Positions 1 to 5,496 of a stretch of 36,848 bases of DNA are shown here, piece by piece. The stretch lies in the IMG/VR virus record IMGVR_UViG_3300044710_000020, positions 1-36,848 of that record. One strand, written 5' to 3'. The notes under the pieces are model-generated. The model was not told the DNA's origin and made no database searches. It was given only the letters and a program-made list of their open reading frames with translations. Made by a program: the position numbers and the translations under genes. Numbering within the stretch: the first letter of the stretch is position 1; every line of letters begins with the position of its first letter. Source of the stretch: a virus.

Positions 1-276
1 CGCCGAGCCGACCGCCGAGCCGACCGCCGAGTCGACCGCCGAGCCGACCGCCGAGCCGACCGCCGAGTAGACCGCCGAGTAGACCGCCGAGCCGACCGCC
101 GAGCGGACCGCCGAGCGGACCGCCGAGCCGACCGCCGAGCGGACCGCCGAGCGGACCGCCGAGCCGACCGCCGAGTCGACCGCCGAGCCGACCGCCGAGT
201 AGACCGCCGAGTCGACCGCCGAGCCGACCGCCGAGTCGACCGCCGAGCCGACCGCCGAGTAGACCGCCGAGTCGAC
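1..276 (-). repeat. 12-bp tandem repeat array, 23 units, coding for X-Ser-Ala-Val
   Basis: Plus-strand unit CGCCGAGNNGAC, 23 units with no partial or deviant copy. NN is CC (10 units), TC (5), TA (4) or CG (4), giving codons GGC, GAC, TAC and CGC on the coding strand. Units 8-10 and 11-13 (85-120, 121-156) are identical 36-bp blocks. Units 14-18 and 19-23 (157-216, 217-276) are identical 60-bp blocks. The array starts exactly at base 1 on a unit boundary. The last three bases before unique sequence are at 274-276. Confidence 0.97.
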
Positions 277-537
277 CGGACGCGGCTCGCTTTGCTCGCC
301 GCGAAGAGCGCCCCTAACTTGCGTGTACACAAGGGCTGAGAGCGCGCCGGAAATGGGGCACGGCAGCCAGATGACGCGCGGCTGCTTGAGTTTGGCGAGC
401 GAGTAGAGGCCGGCGATCGCGCGCTCGCTACGTGCGCGGTCTGCTGGCTGCGTCGAGAGGCCGATCGCGGTCCATTTCGCGACGAACTCCGGGAAGCGGG
501 CCTTTTGCGCTTCCGAGATGTGAGTGATCAGGCCCAT
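1..537 (-). CDS. DUF6745-like tetrapeptide-repeat protein, N-terminal part (runs off left edge)
   Basis: The ATG at 537-535 overlaps the stop of the upstream gene (TAATG), so translation is probably coupled. The first 87 residues form a unique domain containing FVAKWTAIGLSTQPADRAR, a Tyr/Leu-rich helix and PRVIWLPCPISGALSALVY. This matches, from memory, the N-terminus of the family called DUF6745; no function is established for that family. From residue 88 the protein is 23 exact repeats X-Ser-Ala-Val up to the window edge, with no stop. The variable residues read D-Y-G-D-G twice, R-R-G twice, then Y-Y-G-G-D-G-G. The frame continues exactly into 36848-35916 if the ends are joined. No signal peptide is visible, so it is probably cytoplasmic. 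Family call is fairly sure; role unknown. Confidence 0.8.
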   Translation of the reverse strand, partial: MGLITHISEAQKARFPEFVAKWTAIGLSTQPADRARSERAIAGLYSLAKLKQPRVIWLPCPISGALSALVYTQVRGALRGEQSEPRPVDSAVYSAVGSAVDSAVGSAVDSAVYSAVGSAVDSAVGSAVRSAVRSAVGSAVRSAVRSAVGSAVYSAVYSAVGSAVGSAVDSAVGSAVGSA

Positions 538-863
538 TAGTCGGCAACCTGGCGCAGCTCCGCCGGCGTGTACTCAACCTGAGTCGGCAGCAGGTACTTG
601 CCGGCCGGCACCTTCACCGTGCTGTGTTCCTCGTGCAGAAGCTCAGACGGTGCGTCAACGGAAAGATACCGCGCGCCGCCATGCATCACGTGCAGCTTCA
701 CGTTATAGCTCGTGTCCAGAAACTCGAAGCGATGGTGATGCCCCGTCGCTTCGCCGAGCGCGAGGATGACCTTCTTGCCGGCGCGCTTGACCGGCTTCGC
801 CTCTGCCGGGATCTCACTGACGGCGATCAGCAGCACATCGCCCTGGCGGAATACGTTTTTCAT
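537..863 (-). CDS. Small partner protein of the DUF6745-like gene
   Basis: 108 aa, starting MKNVFRQGDVLLIAVSEIP and ending VEYTPAELRQVAD. A His-rich stretch GEATGHHHRFEF lies near residues 37-48 and HEEHS at about residues 77-81, which could bind metal; that is inference. The predicted shape is mostly beta strands. From memory, short proteins with RQGDVLL at the start, a TGHxH motif, a HEEH motif and YTPxExRxVAD at the end sit beside DUF6745 genes in bacteria and phages; I cannot check this here. The stop codon overlaps the start of the DUF6745-like gene by one base (TAATG), so the two are made together. GGAGAG lies 5-10 nt before the ATG. Function unknown. Confidence 0.85.
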   Translation of the reverse strand: MKNVFRQGDVLLIAVSEIPAEAKPVKRAGKKVILALGEATGHHHRFEFLDTSYNVKLHVMHGGARYLSVDAPSELLHEEHSTVKVPAGKYLLPTQVEYTPAELRQVAD

Positions 864-1016
864 TTAGCTCTCCGTGATGGTTTCAAAAGCGCTGCGGTTA
901 TTTCGGCAATGTTCCGCCGCAGCTCGGAGTGATCGACAGCAGGCAAGCGACCCGAGAAGGTGCCTGGTTGCCCAAGAGCTAAGCCCGCTGCTGCCAAAGC
1001 CTATTTTCATTTTCAT
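864..1016 (-). CDS. Hypothetical 50-aa protein
   Basis: Starts MKMKIGFGSSGLSSW; the ATG overlaps the previous stop (ATGA) and its TAA directly abuts the next ATG. This exact packing, shared with the whole operon, is the main reason to accept it. The product is basic with two Cys pairs and no recognised domain. A longer frame extends upstream to 1223, but that part is antisense-type shadow of the DUF551-like gene. Could be non-coding filler. Confidence 0.4.
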   Translation of the reverse strand: MKMKIGFGSSGLSSWATRHLLGSLACCRSLRAAAEHCRNNRSAFETITES

Positions 1017-1513
1017 CCCAGCGATGATCCGGGACCGACCGGCATCACCGCCCAGGCCAAGACCTCCGCAACCAGTTCCTCCTCGTTTCCGTATTCCGCA
1101 CCATCGACTGCGTACCAGGCTTCGCCATCGTGATAGCCGAGCCAAACAGGTTCGTCGGCTCCGGGCGCGCAGACCAAAACGGTAGTGTCGGAGTCTGGTA
1201 GTCGATCGGTCGCCGCAAACCACTGGACCGACTCGATATCCAAAATAGCGCCCTGTGACGAAGTCACCTCCGGGCCAGAGGCGGAAAGCTTGCGCAATCC
1301 TTCATGTAAGTCGTCACTCTTCTCGGCAGTTGCACCGAGCGGTGCGCGCTCGCCTGCCTCGCTGAACCTGTCCGTTTCAATTCCCAATCTGCGCGCTGAC
1401 TGCTCAGCGTCCGCGAGCTCGCAGCCGGCGGCGGCGGAATGCCGCGCCGCTTGGCATTCACGCACGGCTGCGCGTTCGCTATAGACCTGGCCGCAATCGC
1501 ACACAAAGCTCAT
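1013..1513 (-). CDS. Hypothetical protein with DUF551-like C-terminal domain
   Basis: 166 aa from the ATG at 1513, which overlaps the KTSC stop (ATGA). This start is preferred over an upstream in-frame Met at 1546 inside the previous gene. The N-terminus has a CDCGQVYSERAAVREC stretch that could form a small zinc site. The last about 70 residues (VQWFAATDRLPDSDTTVLVC, then GYHDGEAWYAVDG and AWAVMP) resemble DUF551, a phage domain of unknown function with W...LP...VLV...G.W motifs. The middle is low complexity and acidic. Member of the leftward early operon. Confidence 0.65.
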   Translation of the reverse strand: MSFVCDCGQVYSERAAVRECQAARHSAAAGCELADAEQSARRLGIETDRFSEAGERAPLGATAEKSDDLHEGLRKLSASGPEVTSSQGAILDIESVQWFAATDRLPDSDTTVLVCAPGADEPVWLGYHDGEAWYAVDGAEYGNEEELVAEVLAWAVMPVGPGSSLG

Positions 1514-1728
1514 GAATCGATCGCTTTGCAGCTGGTGTGCGGGCAATTGCGCACGTTCGCGCCGAAGTGCTTGCCGATCGATTGCGCGGACATCAGTTGG
1601 TTGTAGTGGCTCTCCACCTGCGGGCCGGTGTACGAATACACGCGGCCGTTGGAAAACTCGATGTGCATCTCGCCATTCTCATAGCCGATCGATTTGATCA
1701 GGCTTGAGGTCACAGGTTTGCGTTCCAT
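1510..1728 (-). CDS. KTSC domain protein
   Basis: 72 aa. It starts MERKPVTSSLIKSIGYENG, and continues with MHIEFSNGRVYSYTG and a C-terminal SAQSIGKHFGANVRN. The order 'S-x-I-x-x-I-x-Y', 'F-x-N-G-x-x-Y-x-Y' and 'S-x-G-x-x-F' is typical of the KTSC domain, a short phage and bacterial domain sometimes fused to lysyl-tRNA synthetases or nucleases; its role is not established. The ATG overlaps the preceding stop (TAATG) and its own stop overlaps the next gene (ATGA). Confidence 0.8.
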   Translation of the reverse strand: MERKPVTSSLIKSIGYENGEMHIEFSNGRVYSYTGPQVESHYNQLMSAQSIGKHFGANVRNCPHTSCKAIDS

Positions 1729-2498
1729 TAGGCAACTCCCGCGGCGATGCGCTTTTGCTCGAACACCCGCACGCCCGGGATCTTGGTATCGCCTTTCAGG
1801 GCGGTGACGACTTTGCGAATCCGTACCTCATCCACGATCAGATATTCGCGCGGGATTAGATCCTCATCGGTGATTTCAAACACCCACACCTTCGGAATCG
1901 AGACGCCAGTCACTTTTGGGGCAGCCTGCTGCGCCACCGGCGCCACGACCTGGGATGCGCGCGATTCGAAGGCCTCTACCTTATCGGCCGCCTTTTCCTC
2001 GACCCGATCAGCCTGGGCACGCAACTTGTCCGCCTCGGCCTGTCGCCCGGCAGCCTCTTCCTGCTCGGCCTGCCGGCGCTTCTCTTCCGCCTCGAGACGC
2101 GCCTTCGTGGCCGCCCGATCGGCGATCTCCTGCAGCCGCTCCTGTTCTTTGCGCGCCGCTTCATTGGCCCGGCGCTGCTCTTCCTGGCGCAGCCGATCCT
2201 GCTCATCGGAATAGGCGATCATCGCCCGCTTGATGGCGGTTTCATCCGCGAGGAATGGTGCCGCGGCCGCTTTAGCCTGGGCGTTTGTTTCGCGCAGCGC
2301 ATCGTTCAAGGGCTTGGTGATCCGCGTGCGCGCATCCTCGATCGTGGCGAGTGATCCCTTGACGCTTTTCAGCAGCGCCGCCGCGGCTTCGTACCCTTCA
2401 GCGGACTTGATCACGAGGTTCTTCGCGAACGCACGCAGTTTTTCGAGCGCCGGCGTGAGCGCTACGATCGAGGGATCTTGAGTCAGATTAGCCTGCAT
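1728..2498 (-). CDS. Coiled-coil phage protein of the recombination operon
   Basis: 256 aa. Residues about 1-90 are helical. Residues about 95-185 are a long Glu/Arg/Ala-rich coiled coil (QDRLRQEEQRRANEAARKEQ). The C-terminal 55 residues (VWVFEITDEDLIPREYLIVD onward) are a small mixed domain ending KIPGVRVFEQKRIAAGVA. Proteins of this shape commonly follow phage exonuclease/annealing genes; the closing motif resembles phage proteins annotated DUF1351-like or simply hypothetical. Its ATG lies 11 nt inside the exonuclease gene. It may bridge or regulate the recombination proteins, which is inference from position only. Confidence 0.7.
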   Translation of the reverse strand: MQANLTQDPSIVALTPALEKLRAFAKNLVIKSAEGYEAAAALLKSVKGSLATIEDARTRITKPLNDALRETNAQAKAAAAPFLADETAIKRAMIAYSDEQDRLRQEEQRRANEAARKEQERLQEIADRAATKARLEAEEKRRQAEQEEAAGRQAEADKLRAQADRVEEKAADKVEAFESRASQVVAPVAQQAAPKVTGVSIPKVWVFEITDEDLIPREYLIVDEVRIRKVVTALKGDTKIPGVRVFEQKRIAAGVA

Positions 2499-3066
2499 TT
2501 AAGTATCTCCAGATATTCAGGCACGAAGTGAAGATTGAAAAATCGGCCGCGTCCTTGAGTTCGCGCAACCGGTAGTTGTGATCGGTCAGCTGCAGGCACA
2601 GGCGCCGGCGCGGCTTGGGATTGAGCGCCTGCTGATAGGCTGCCGTTTGCGGGCCCACGGTGCGCGGCACGGCGCCGGTTTTGATATCGATTACCCAGTG
2701 CGCATCCTTCCAGATGCCGGTGTCGATCGTGCCGGCATAGCGCAGCGTCGGGTGATAGACACGCTGTTCGCTTGCCGTGACATTGAAGCCCGTGTCCTGA
2801 ATGAAAGCGCGCCACTGCGTGAGGTAGGGCAGCAGCTGCGGATCGAGAGCCTCCTCATCGAGTTCGCCGCGATTATCCAGATCAATCGCCGCATGCACGT
2901 GCTTGCCGCGCGAGCGCGCCGCCTCGAGCACATCGCCATCCACATAGGTGAAGTCATTGGCGCTGATGATCGAAAGCACCTGGGTGACGCTCGGCACCAC
3001 GCGCCCGTCATAACGGTATTCGTGCGTGCCGGCATCGAAGGTGAGCGCTTCAGCCGCTGACAGCAT
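2488..3066 (-). CDS. PD-(D/E)XK exonuclease-like protein
   Basis: About 192 aa from the ATG at 3066; an alternative ATG at 3090 adds eight residues and overlaps the annealing gene more. The core GTIDTGIW ... WVIDIKTGAVPRTVGPQTAA carries the D-x(n)-D-x-K nuclease signature and the downstream Gln found in lambda-exonuclease/RecB-type folds. VPSVTQVLSII near the N-terminus is common in the PDDEXK_1-like phage subfamily. It would resect double-stranded DNA to feed the annealing protein encoded just upstream. The two genes overlap by 17 nt. Confidence 0.75.
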   Translation of the reverse strand: MLSAAEALTFDAGTHEYRYDGRVVPSVTQVLSIISANDFTYVDGDVLEAARSRGKHVHAAIDLDNRGELDEEALDPQLLPYLTQWRAFIQDTGFNVTASEQRVYHPTLRYAGTIDTGIWKDAHWVIDIKTGAVPRTVGPQTAAYQQALNPKPRRRLCLQLTDHNYRLRELKDAADFSIFTSCLNIWRYLNAG

Positions 3067-3850
3067 TGGCGATCCAGTCAAGCGCCTCATTGACCTTGGC
3101 GAACGGGACTTCGCTTAAGGAGTTGATATCGAACTGCTCGAGGAACTCGCGCTGCTCGATGCCGGCATCACCCAACCGCCGCTCGATAAGTGCGAGCTGC
3201 TTTTCGGTGGCAAAGCCGCGACCGCCTGTGGATCTTGGCGCCTGAGTCGCTGGCTTGTTGGTTGCAGGGGCCGGAGCGCGTTGCTGGCGCGGTGCCGGGC
3301 GCTCGCTCTGTTGGCCGTCGAATTGCTGCGGCGGCATATCCTCCAGATCCTGGGTGAAGATCTCGGATAGGCCAGCCATGCGCAGCGTCGCATCGATGTG
3401 CGCGGACTTGCAGGCCATTTTCAAGGCCTTGTTCAGATCGCCATTGTCTTGCTTGAGTGAGCGCGCGCCGACTCCATCGGCTAGGACGTCGCCGGCGGCC
3501 GAGAGCAAATGGCACCGCAGGATGATCTGATCGATCGGGATGCCCTGCAGCGCCAGCTGCTCGTAATCCTTCAACGTCGGAAATGTCGGGATCACGCCCA
3601 GCATGCCGCAGATCTTCTCGGCGCCGGGCTTGCGAAGTGACGGCTTGGTCATCGAGCCGTTGCTGCGCTTGATGGCCCCGTAATCCGTGCCATCGACTAG
3701 GGCACTGCGCACCCATTCAATCATGGCGCCGCGATTCTCGCCGCGGCGGGCGAGGGCGCCCTTGAATTCCGCCACATTGCCATCGAAGGGAGAGGCGGAG
3801 CGAGTGGCGAGCGCAGTGCTTTCGCCGGCGGGAATGATGTCAGTGTTCAT
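3050..3850 (-). CDS. Probable single-strand annealing / recombination protein
   Basis: 266 aa from the ATG at 3850, which has AAAGGA seven bases upstream; the longer frame to 3943 has no support. Residues about 40-175 contain LVDGTDYGAIKRSNGSMTKP, RKPGAEKICGMLGV and LNKALKMACKSAHIDATLRM followed by IFTQDLEDM. This pattern is shared by phage proteins encoded beside exonucleases and thought to act as ssDNA annealing or Erf/RecT-like factors. A Pro/Gln-rich linker (about 180-215) leads to a C-terminal helical domain, FATEKQLALIERRLGDAGI..., like the tails of phage recombinases. Exact family not certain. Confidence 0.6.
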   Translation of the reverse strand: MNTDIIPAGESTALATRSASPFDGNVAEFKGALARRGENRGAMIEWVRSALVDGTDYGAIKRSNGSMTKPSLRKPGAEKICGMLGVIPTFPTLKDYEQLALQGIPIDQIILRCHLLSAAGDVLADGVGARSLKQDNGDLNKALKMACKSAHIDATLRMAGLSEIFTQDLEDMPPQQFDGQQSERPAPRQQRAPAPATNKPATQAPRSTGGRGFATEKQLALIERRLGDAGIEQREFLEQFDINSLSEVPFAKVNEALDWIANAVSG

Positions 3851-4034
3851 AGGATTTCCTTTGAGTTTGATCGCGTTTGAAAGGTGGAATGGATCGGCGC
3901 GCATGGCCCTCGAGTGCCGCGATTCGCCGGTCCCTAGCCTCAAGTTGAGCCTTAAGCGCCGCGATCTCGTTGTCCTTCTCGATCAGATCGATCGAGGCCT
4001 GCAGCAGCTTTCTCGTGTGCTCGGTGTTGATCAT
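3840..4034 (-). CDS. Small coiled-coil protein
   Basis: 64 aa from the ATG at 4034, which overlaps the previous stop (ATGA). MINTEHTRKLLQASIDLIEK is followed by a heptad-like stretch NEIAALKAQLEARDRRIAAL, so it is probably a short dimeric coiled coil with a basic tail. Its end overlaps the annealing gene's start by 11 nt, which suggests coupling. No known family. Confidence 0.6.
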   Translation of the reverse strand: MINTEHTRKLLQASIDLIEKDNEIAALKAQLEARDRRIAALEGHARRSIPPFKRDQTQRKSYEH

Positions 4035-4237
4035 CGCAGCCACTCCTCCGGGCGCCACTCTTTGGTGCCGCGGAACGGCTTGATGCCGTAGAGCTCCTGC
4101 TGGGCGTTGCGCTTTTCGACGGCTCTTTGGTAGCGCCAGGCGGCATACCTCTCGCAGCCTTTGAGAATCGCAAGCATCACGCCGGCCGCGATGAAGGGCG
4201 AGCAGATCATCAGGACCATGCCGAGCGTGCCGCTCAT
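4031..4237 (-). CDS. Small single-pass membrane protein
   Basis: 68 aa. A hydrophobic segment at residues about 4-25 (GMVLMICSPFIAAGVMLAIL) predicts one transmembrane helix, followed by a charged cytoplasmic tail ending KEWRPEEWLR. ATGA overlaps at both ends tie it to the operon. Function unknown; exclusion or host-takeover roles are common for such early membrane proteins but nothing here proves it. Confidence 0.6.
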   Translation of the reverse strand: MSGTLGMVLMICSPFIAAGVMLAILKGCERYAAWRYQRAVEKRNAQQELYGIKPFRGTKEWRPEEWLR

Positions 4238-4431
4238 GAAAGCACCCGATCGAGGAACCAGGAGGTCATGCGCGCTTGTGCGATGTCCATGAGCTCGCCC
4301 TCGGCGCGATCCTCGATGGCATCCAGGCGAGCCTCATCGGCCCAGGACTGCTCCTGGAGCTCGGCTTCGCGCTCCTCCGGTCCATCCGGGCCGTTCACTG
4401 TGGCACCATCGAGAAAACCATGTTGGCGCAC
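4234..4431 (-). CDS. Hypothetical acidic protein
   Basis: 65 aa, starting MRQHGFLDGATVNGPDG, then a strongly acidic helix (EEREAELQEQSWADEARLD). No recognised domain. It overlaps the 33-aa membrane peptide gene at its start and the next gene by ATGA at its end. Kept because of operon packing. Confidence 0.5.
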   Translation of the reverse strand: MRQHGFLDGATVNGPDGPEEREAELQEQSWADEARLDAIEDRAEGELMDIAQARMTSWFLDRVLS

Positions 4432-4496
4432 GTCAAAAGCCCTAGGCCTATCGTGATGATCAGCAGCTTGTCGTGCGTCGAAAGGCGGTGGTCCAT
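4395..4496 (-). CDS. 33-aa membrane peptide, first gene of the leftward operon
   Basis: Starts MDHRLSTHDKLLIITIGLGL, so a charged N-terminus precedes one hydrophobic helix (residues about 11-23). GGGAGCGAG sits just upstream of the ATG, the best ribosome site in this stretch, and the predicted leftward promoter lies about 20 nt further upstream. It overlaps the next gene by 37 nt in another frame. Too short to assign a family. Confidence 0.5.
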   Translation of the reverse strand: MDHRLSTHDKLLIITIGLGLLTCANMVFSMVPQ

Positions 4497-4523
4497 TGCT
4501 CGCTCCCTGTTACTTCAGAGGCG

Positions 4524-4552
4524 AGAGTACACCCATACATGGGTGGAAGCAA
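4524..4552 (-). promoter_or_regulatory. Leftward early promoter (pL-like)
   Basis: On the minus strand TTGCTT (4552-4547) and TACTCT (4529-4524) are separated by 17 bp. That spacer is almost entirely the operator palindrome. Transcription would start near 4517, leaving a short leader before the ATG at 4496. The same architecture is seen at the rightward promoter. Confidence 0.55.
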
Positions 4553-4566
4553 CCCTTAAATGGGTG
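4530..4566. promoter_or_regulatory. Left operator pair for the phage repressor
   Basis: CACCCATACATGGGTG at 4530-4545 has perfect 7-bp arms. A second, half-degenerate site AACCCTTAAATGGGTG lies at 4551-4566, exactly 21 bp further, so both sit on the same DNA face. The strong site fills the promoter spacer, so binding would block RNA polymerase. The same site and the same 21-bp spacing recur at 5003-5039. Confidence 0.75.
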
Positions 4567-4647
4567 CTACGTTATGGCAATGGCTTAACCGTGCTTTGGT
4601 TGAATCGAGGGAAGATTATGTTGCCCGACGAGGGGCAGGGCGAATGC

Positions 4648-4962
4648 CTACTTTTTGAGGCGCCGCTGAAGACTCTGCTTAGGAGCCGTCGCGCCAAGCA
4701 GTCCATCCTTAGACTCTTCGAGTAAATCCGCCACGCTGCAGCCGAGATTGCGGGCAATCGCCGCTATGGTGTCAATGGAGGGGCCGACCTTACCGTCGGC
4801 AATCCGTTGCAGGGTCGATAAGGATAGGCCGGTATCGGCGCTGATCTTCTCAAATCCATAGGTTTTGGTTTTATGGGGAAAGGCCTTGGTCAGCTCGCGC
4901 ATGAGGCCGCGGCCGAGGGTCTCGCGAGCCCTCCGTGCTTCCCAGGACACTACCTTCGGCAT
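4648..4962 (-). CDS. HTH (Cro/CI-type) repressor without a protease domain
   Basis: 104 aa from the ATG at 4962. An in-frame upstream Met at 5055 would put the operator and the divergent promoter inside the gene, so it is rejected. FEKISADTGLSLSTLQRIAD with GPSIDTIAAIARNLGCSVAD is a classic XRE helix-turn-helix with the following stabilising helices. There is no C-terminal LexA/S24-type peptidase domain, so RecA-triggered self-cleavage is not expected. It lies between two matching operator pairs, like lambda cI between OL and OR. GGGGA precedes the start. Confidence 0.8.
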   Translation of the reverse strand: MPKVVSWEARRARETLGRGLMRELTKAFPHKTKTYGFEKISADTGLSLSTLQRIADGKVGPSIDTIAAIARNLGCSVADLLEESKDGLLGATAPKQSLQRRLKK

Positions 4963-5002
4963 TTTTGGTTTCCCCACTCCGCCAAAGGTTAAATTCGAAA
5001 GA

Positions 5003-5039
5003 CGCCCATGTGCGGGTTGCGTCCACCCATAGATGGGTG
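5003..5039. promoter_or_regulatory. Right operator pair for the phage repressor
   Basis: CACCCATAGATGGGTG at 5024-5039 has perfect arms; a degenerate copy CGCCCATGTGCGGGTT sits at 5003-5018, again 21 bp away. The strong site fills the spacer of the rightward promoter and the weak one overlaps its -35 box and the upstream side, where it could affect the repressor's own promoter. Confidence 0.75.
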
Positions 5040-5045
5040 TATTTT
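5017..5045 (+). promoter_or_regulatory. Rightward early promoter (pR-like)
   Basis: TTGCGT (5017-5022), a 17-bp spacer, and TATTTT (5040-5045). The predicted start point, about 5052, almost coincides with the ATG at 5054, so the first message is probably leaderless. Confidence 0.6.
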
Positions 5046-5053
5046 CCGTGTCC

Positions 5054-5242
5054 ATGGAAGATTCGATTTACGACTATGTGATGGAGCAGCTCGAGGCGTC
5101 GAAGGGCAATTGGCCCTCGATCGCGGAGGAAGCCGGGGTGTCCCCACGGACGCTCGAAAAGATAGCTCGTCGCGAGATCATCGATCCGGGCGTCAGCCAT
5201 ATCGAAAAATTGGCCCGGTACTTCCGCGAACAAACGGTCTGA
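5054..5242 (+). CDS. Cro-like HTH protein
   Basis: 62 aa from the ATG at 5054. An upstream Met at 5033 lies inside the operator and upstream of the predicted transcription start. WPSIAEEAGVSPRTLEKIAR is a helix-turn-helix, followed by DPGVSHIEKLARYFRE, the usual third and fourth helices of small Cro/YdaS-type regulators. Divergent from the repressor across the shared right operator, so it probably competes with it during lytic development. No Shine-Dalgarno sequence is seen, in keeping with leaderless translation. Confidence 0.75.
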   Translation: MEDSIYDYVMEQLEASKGNWPSIAEEAGVSPRTLEKIARREIIDPGVSHIEKLARYFREQTV

Positions 5243-5274
5243 TTTTTTTTGACCTTGGGGATTTGAATTAATCC

Positions 5275-5496
5275 ATGAGCCTCGACCTGGTCGACCTGAA
5301 GCGGCTGAAGATCACCCCGGAAACCGCCGCTTGGCTCGAGGCCGAATCGCGAACGAGCGGTCGCACCAAGCAGGAGATCCTGCGCGAAGCGATGCACCAA
5401 CTGGCGGTCGAGAAAATTCATGCCGCAAAGGTACTGTCCGCCCTGGCCCCGGCGGAGGGAATCAGCAGGGACGCCCGGGGACGCCACCTCAAGTGA
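5275..5496 (+). CDS. Small phage regulator, ribbon-helix-helix-like
   Basis: 73 aa. LKRLKITPETAAWLEAESRT with SGRTKQEILREAMHQLAVEK is a pattern I recognise from short phage proteins between the cro and replication genes. The fold looks like a CopG/Arc-type ribbon-helix-helix, with strand 'RLKIT' then two helices. It may play a CII-like or early-gene control role, which is inference. Its stop overlaps the GTG of the DUF1376 gene (GTGA). Confidence 0.6.
   Translation: MSLDLVDLKRLKITPETAAWLEAESRTSGRTKQEILREAMHQLAVEKIHAAKVLSALAPAEGISRDARGRHLK

Noticed and set aside
1-36. Direct terminal repeat of a linear packaged genome
   Set aside because: The 36-bp identity of the ends is just three units of a low-complexity array and can arise by chance or by assembly; it is not evidence of packaging ends.
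1-276. CRISPR array
   Set aside because: Regular spacing, but units are only 12 bp with two variable bases, no spacers, and the array is an open reading frame joined to conserved protein domains.
1-276. Diversity-generating retroelement target
   Set aside because: The variable codons are all NNC, which recalls adenine-directed mutagenesis of AAC. But no reverse transcriptase, template repeat or AAC unit exists in the window, and such elements do not act on tandem arrays as far as known.
864-1223. 119-aa version of the small gene upstream of the RQGDVLL protein
   Set aside because: The part before residue 70 is out-of-frame shadow of the DUF551-like gene; only the 50-aa coupled part is kept.
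5240-5253. Terminator after the Cro-like gene
   Set aside because: There is a run of eight T but no stable stem before it.
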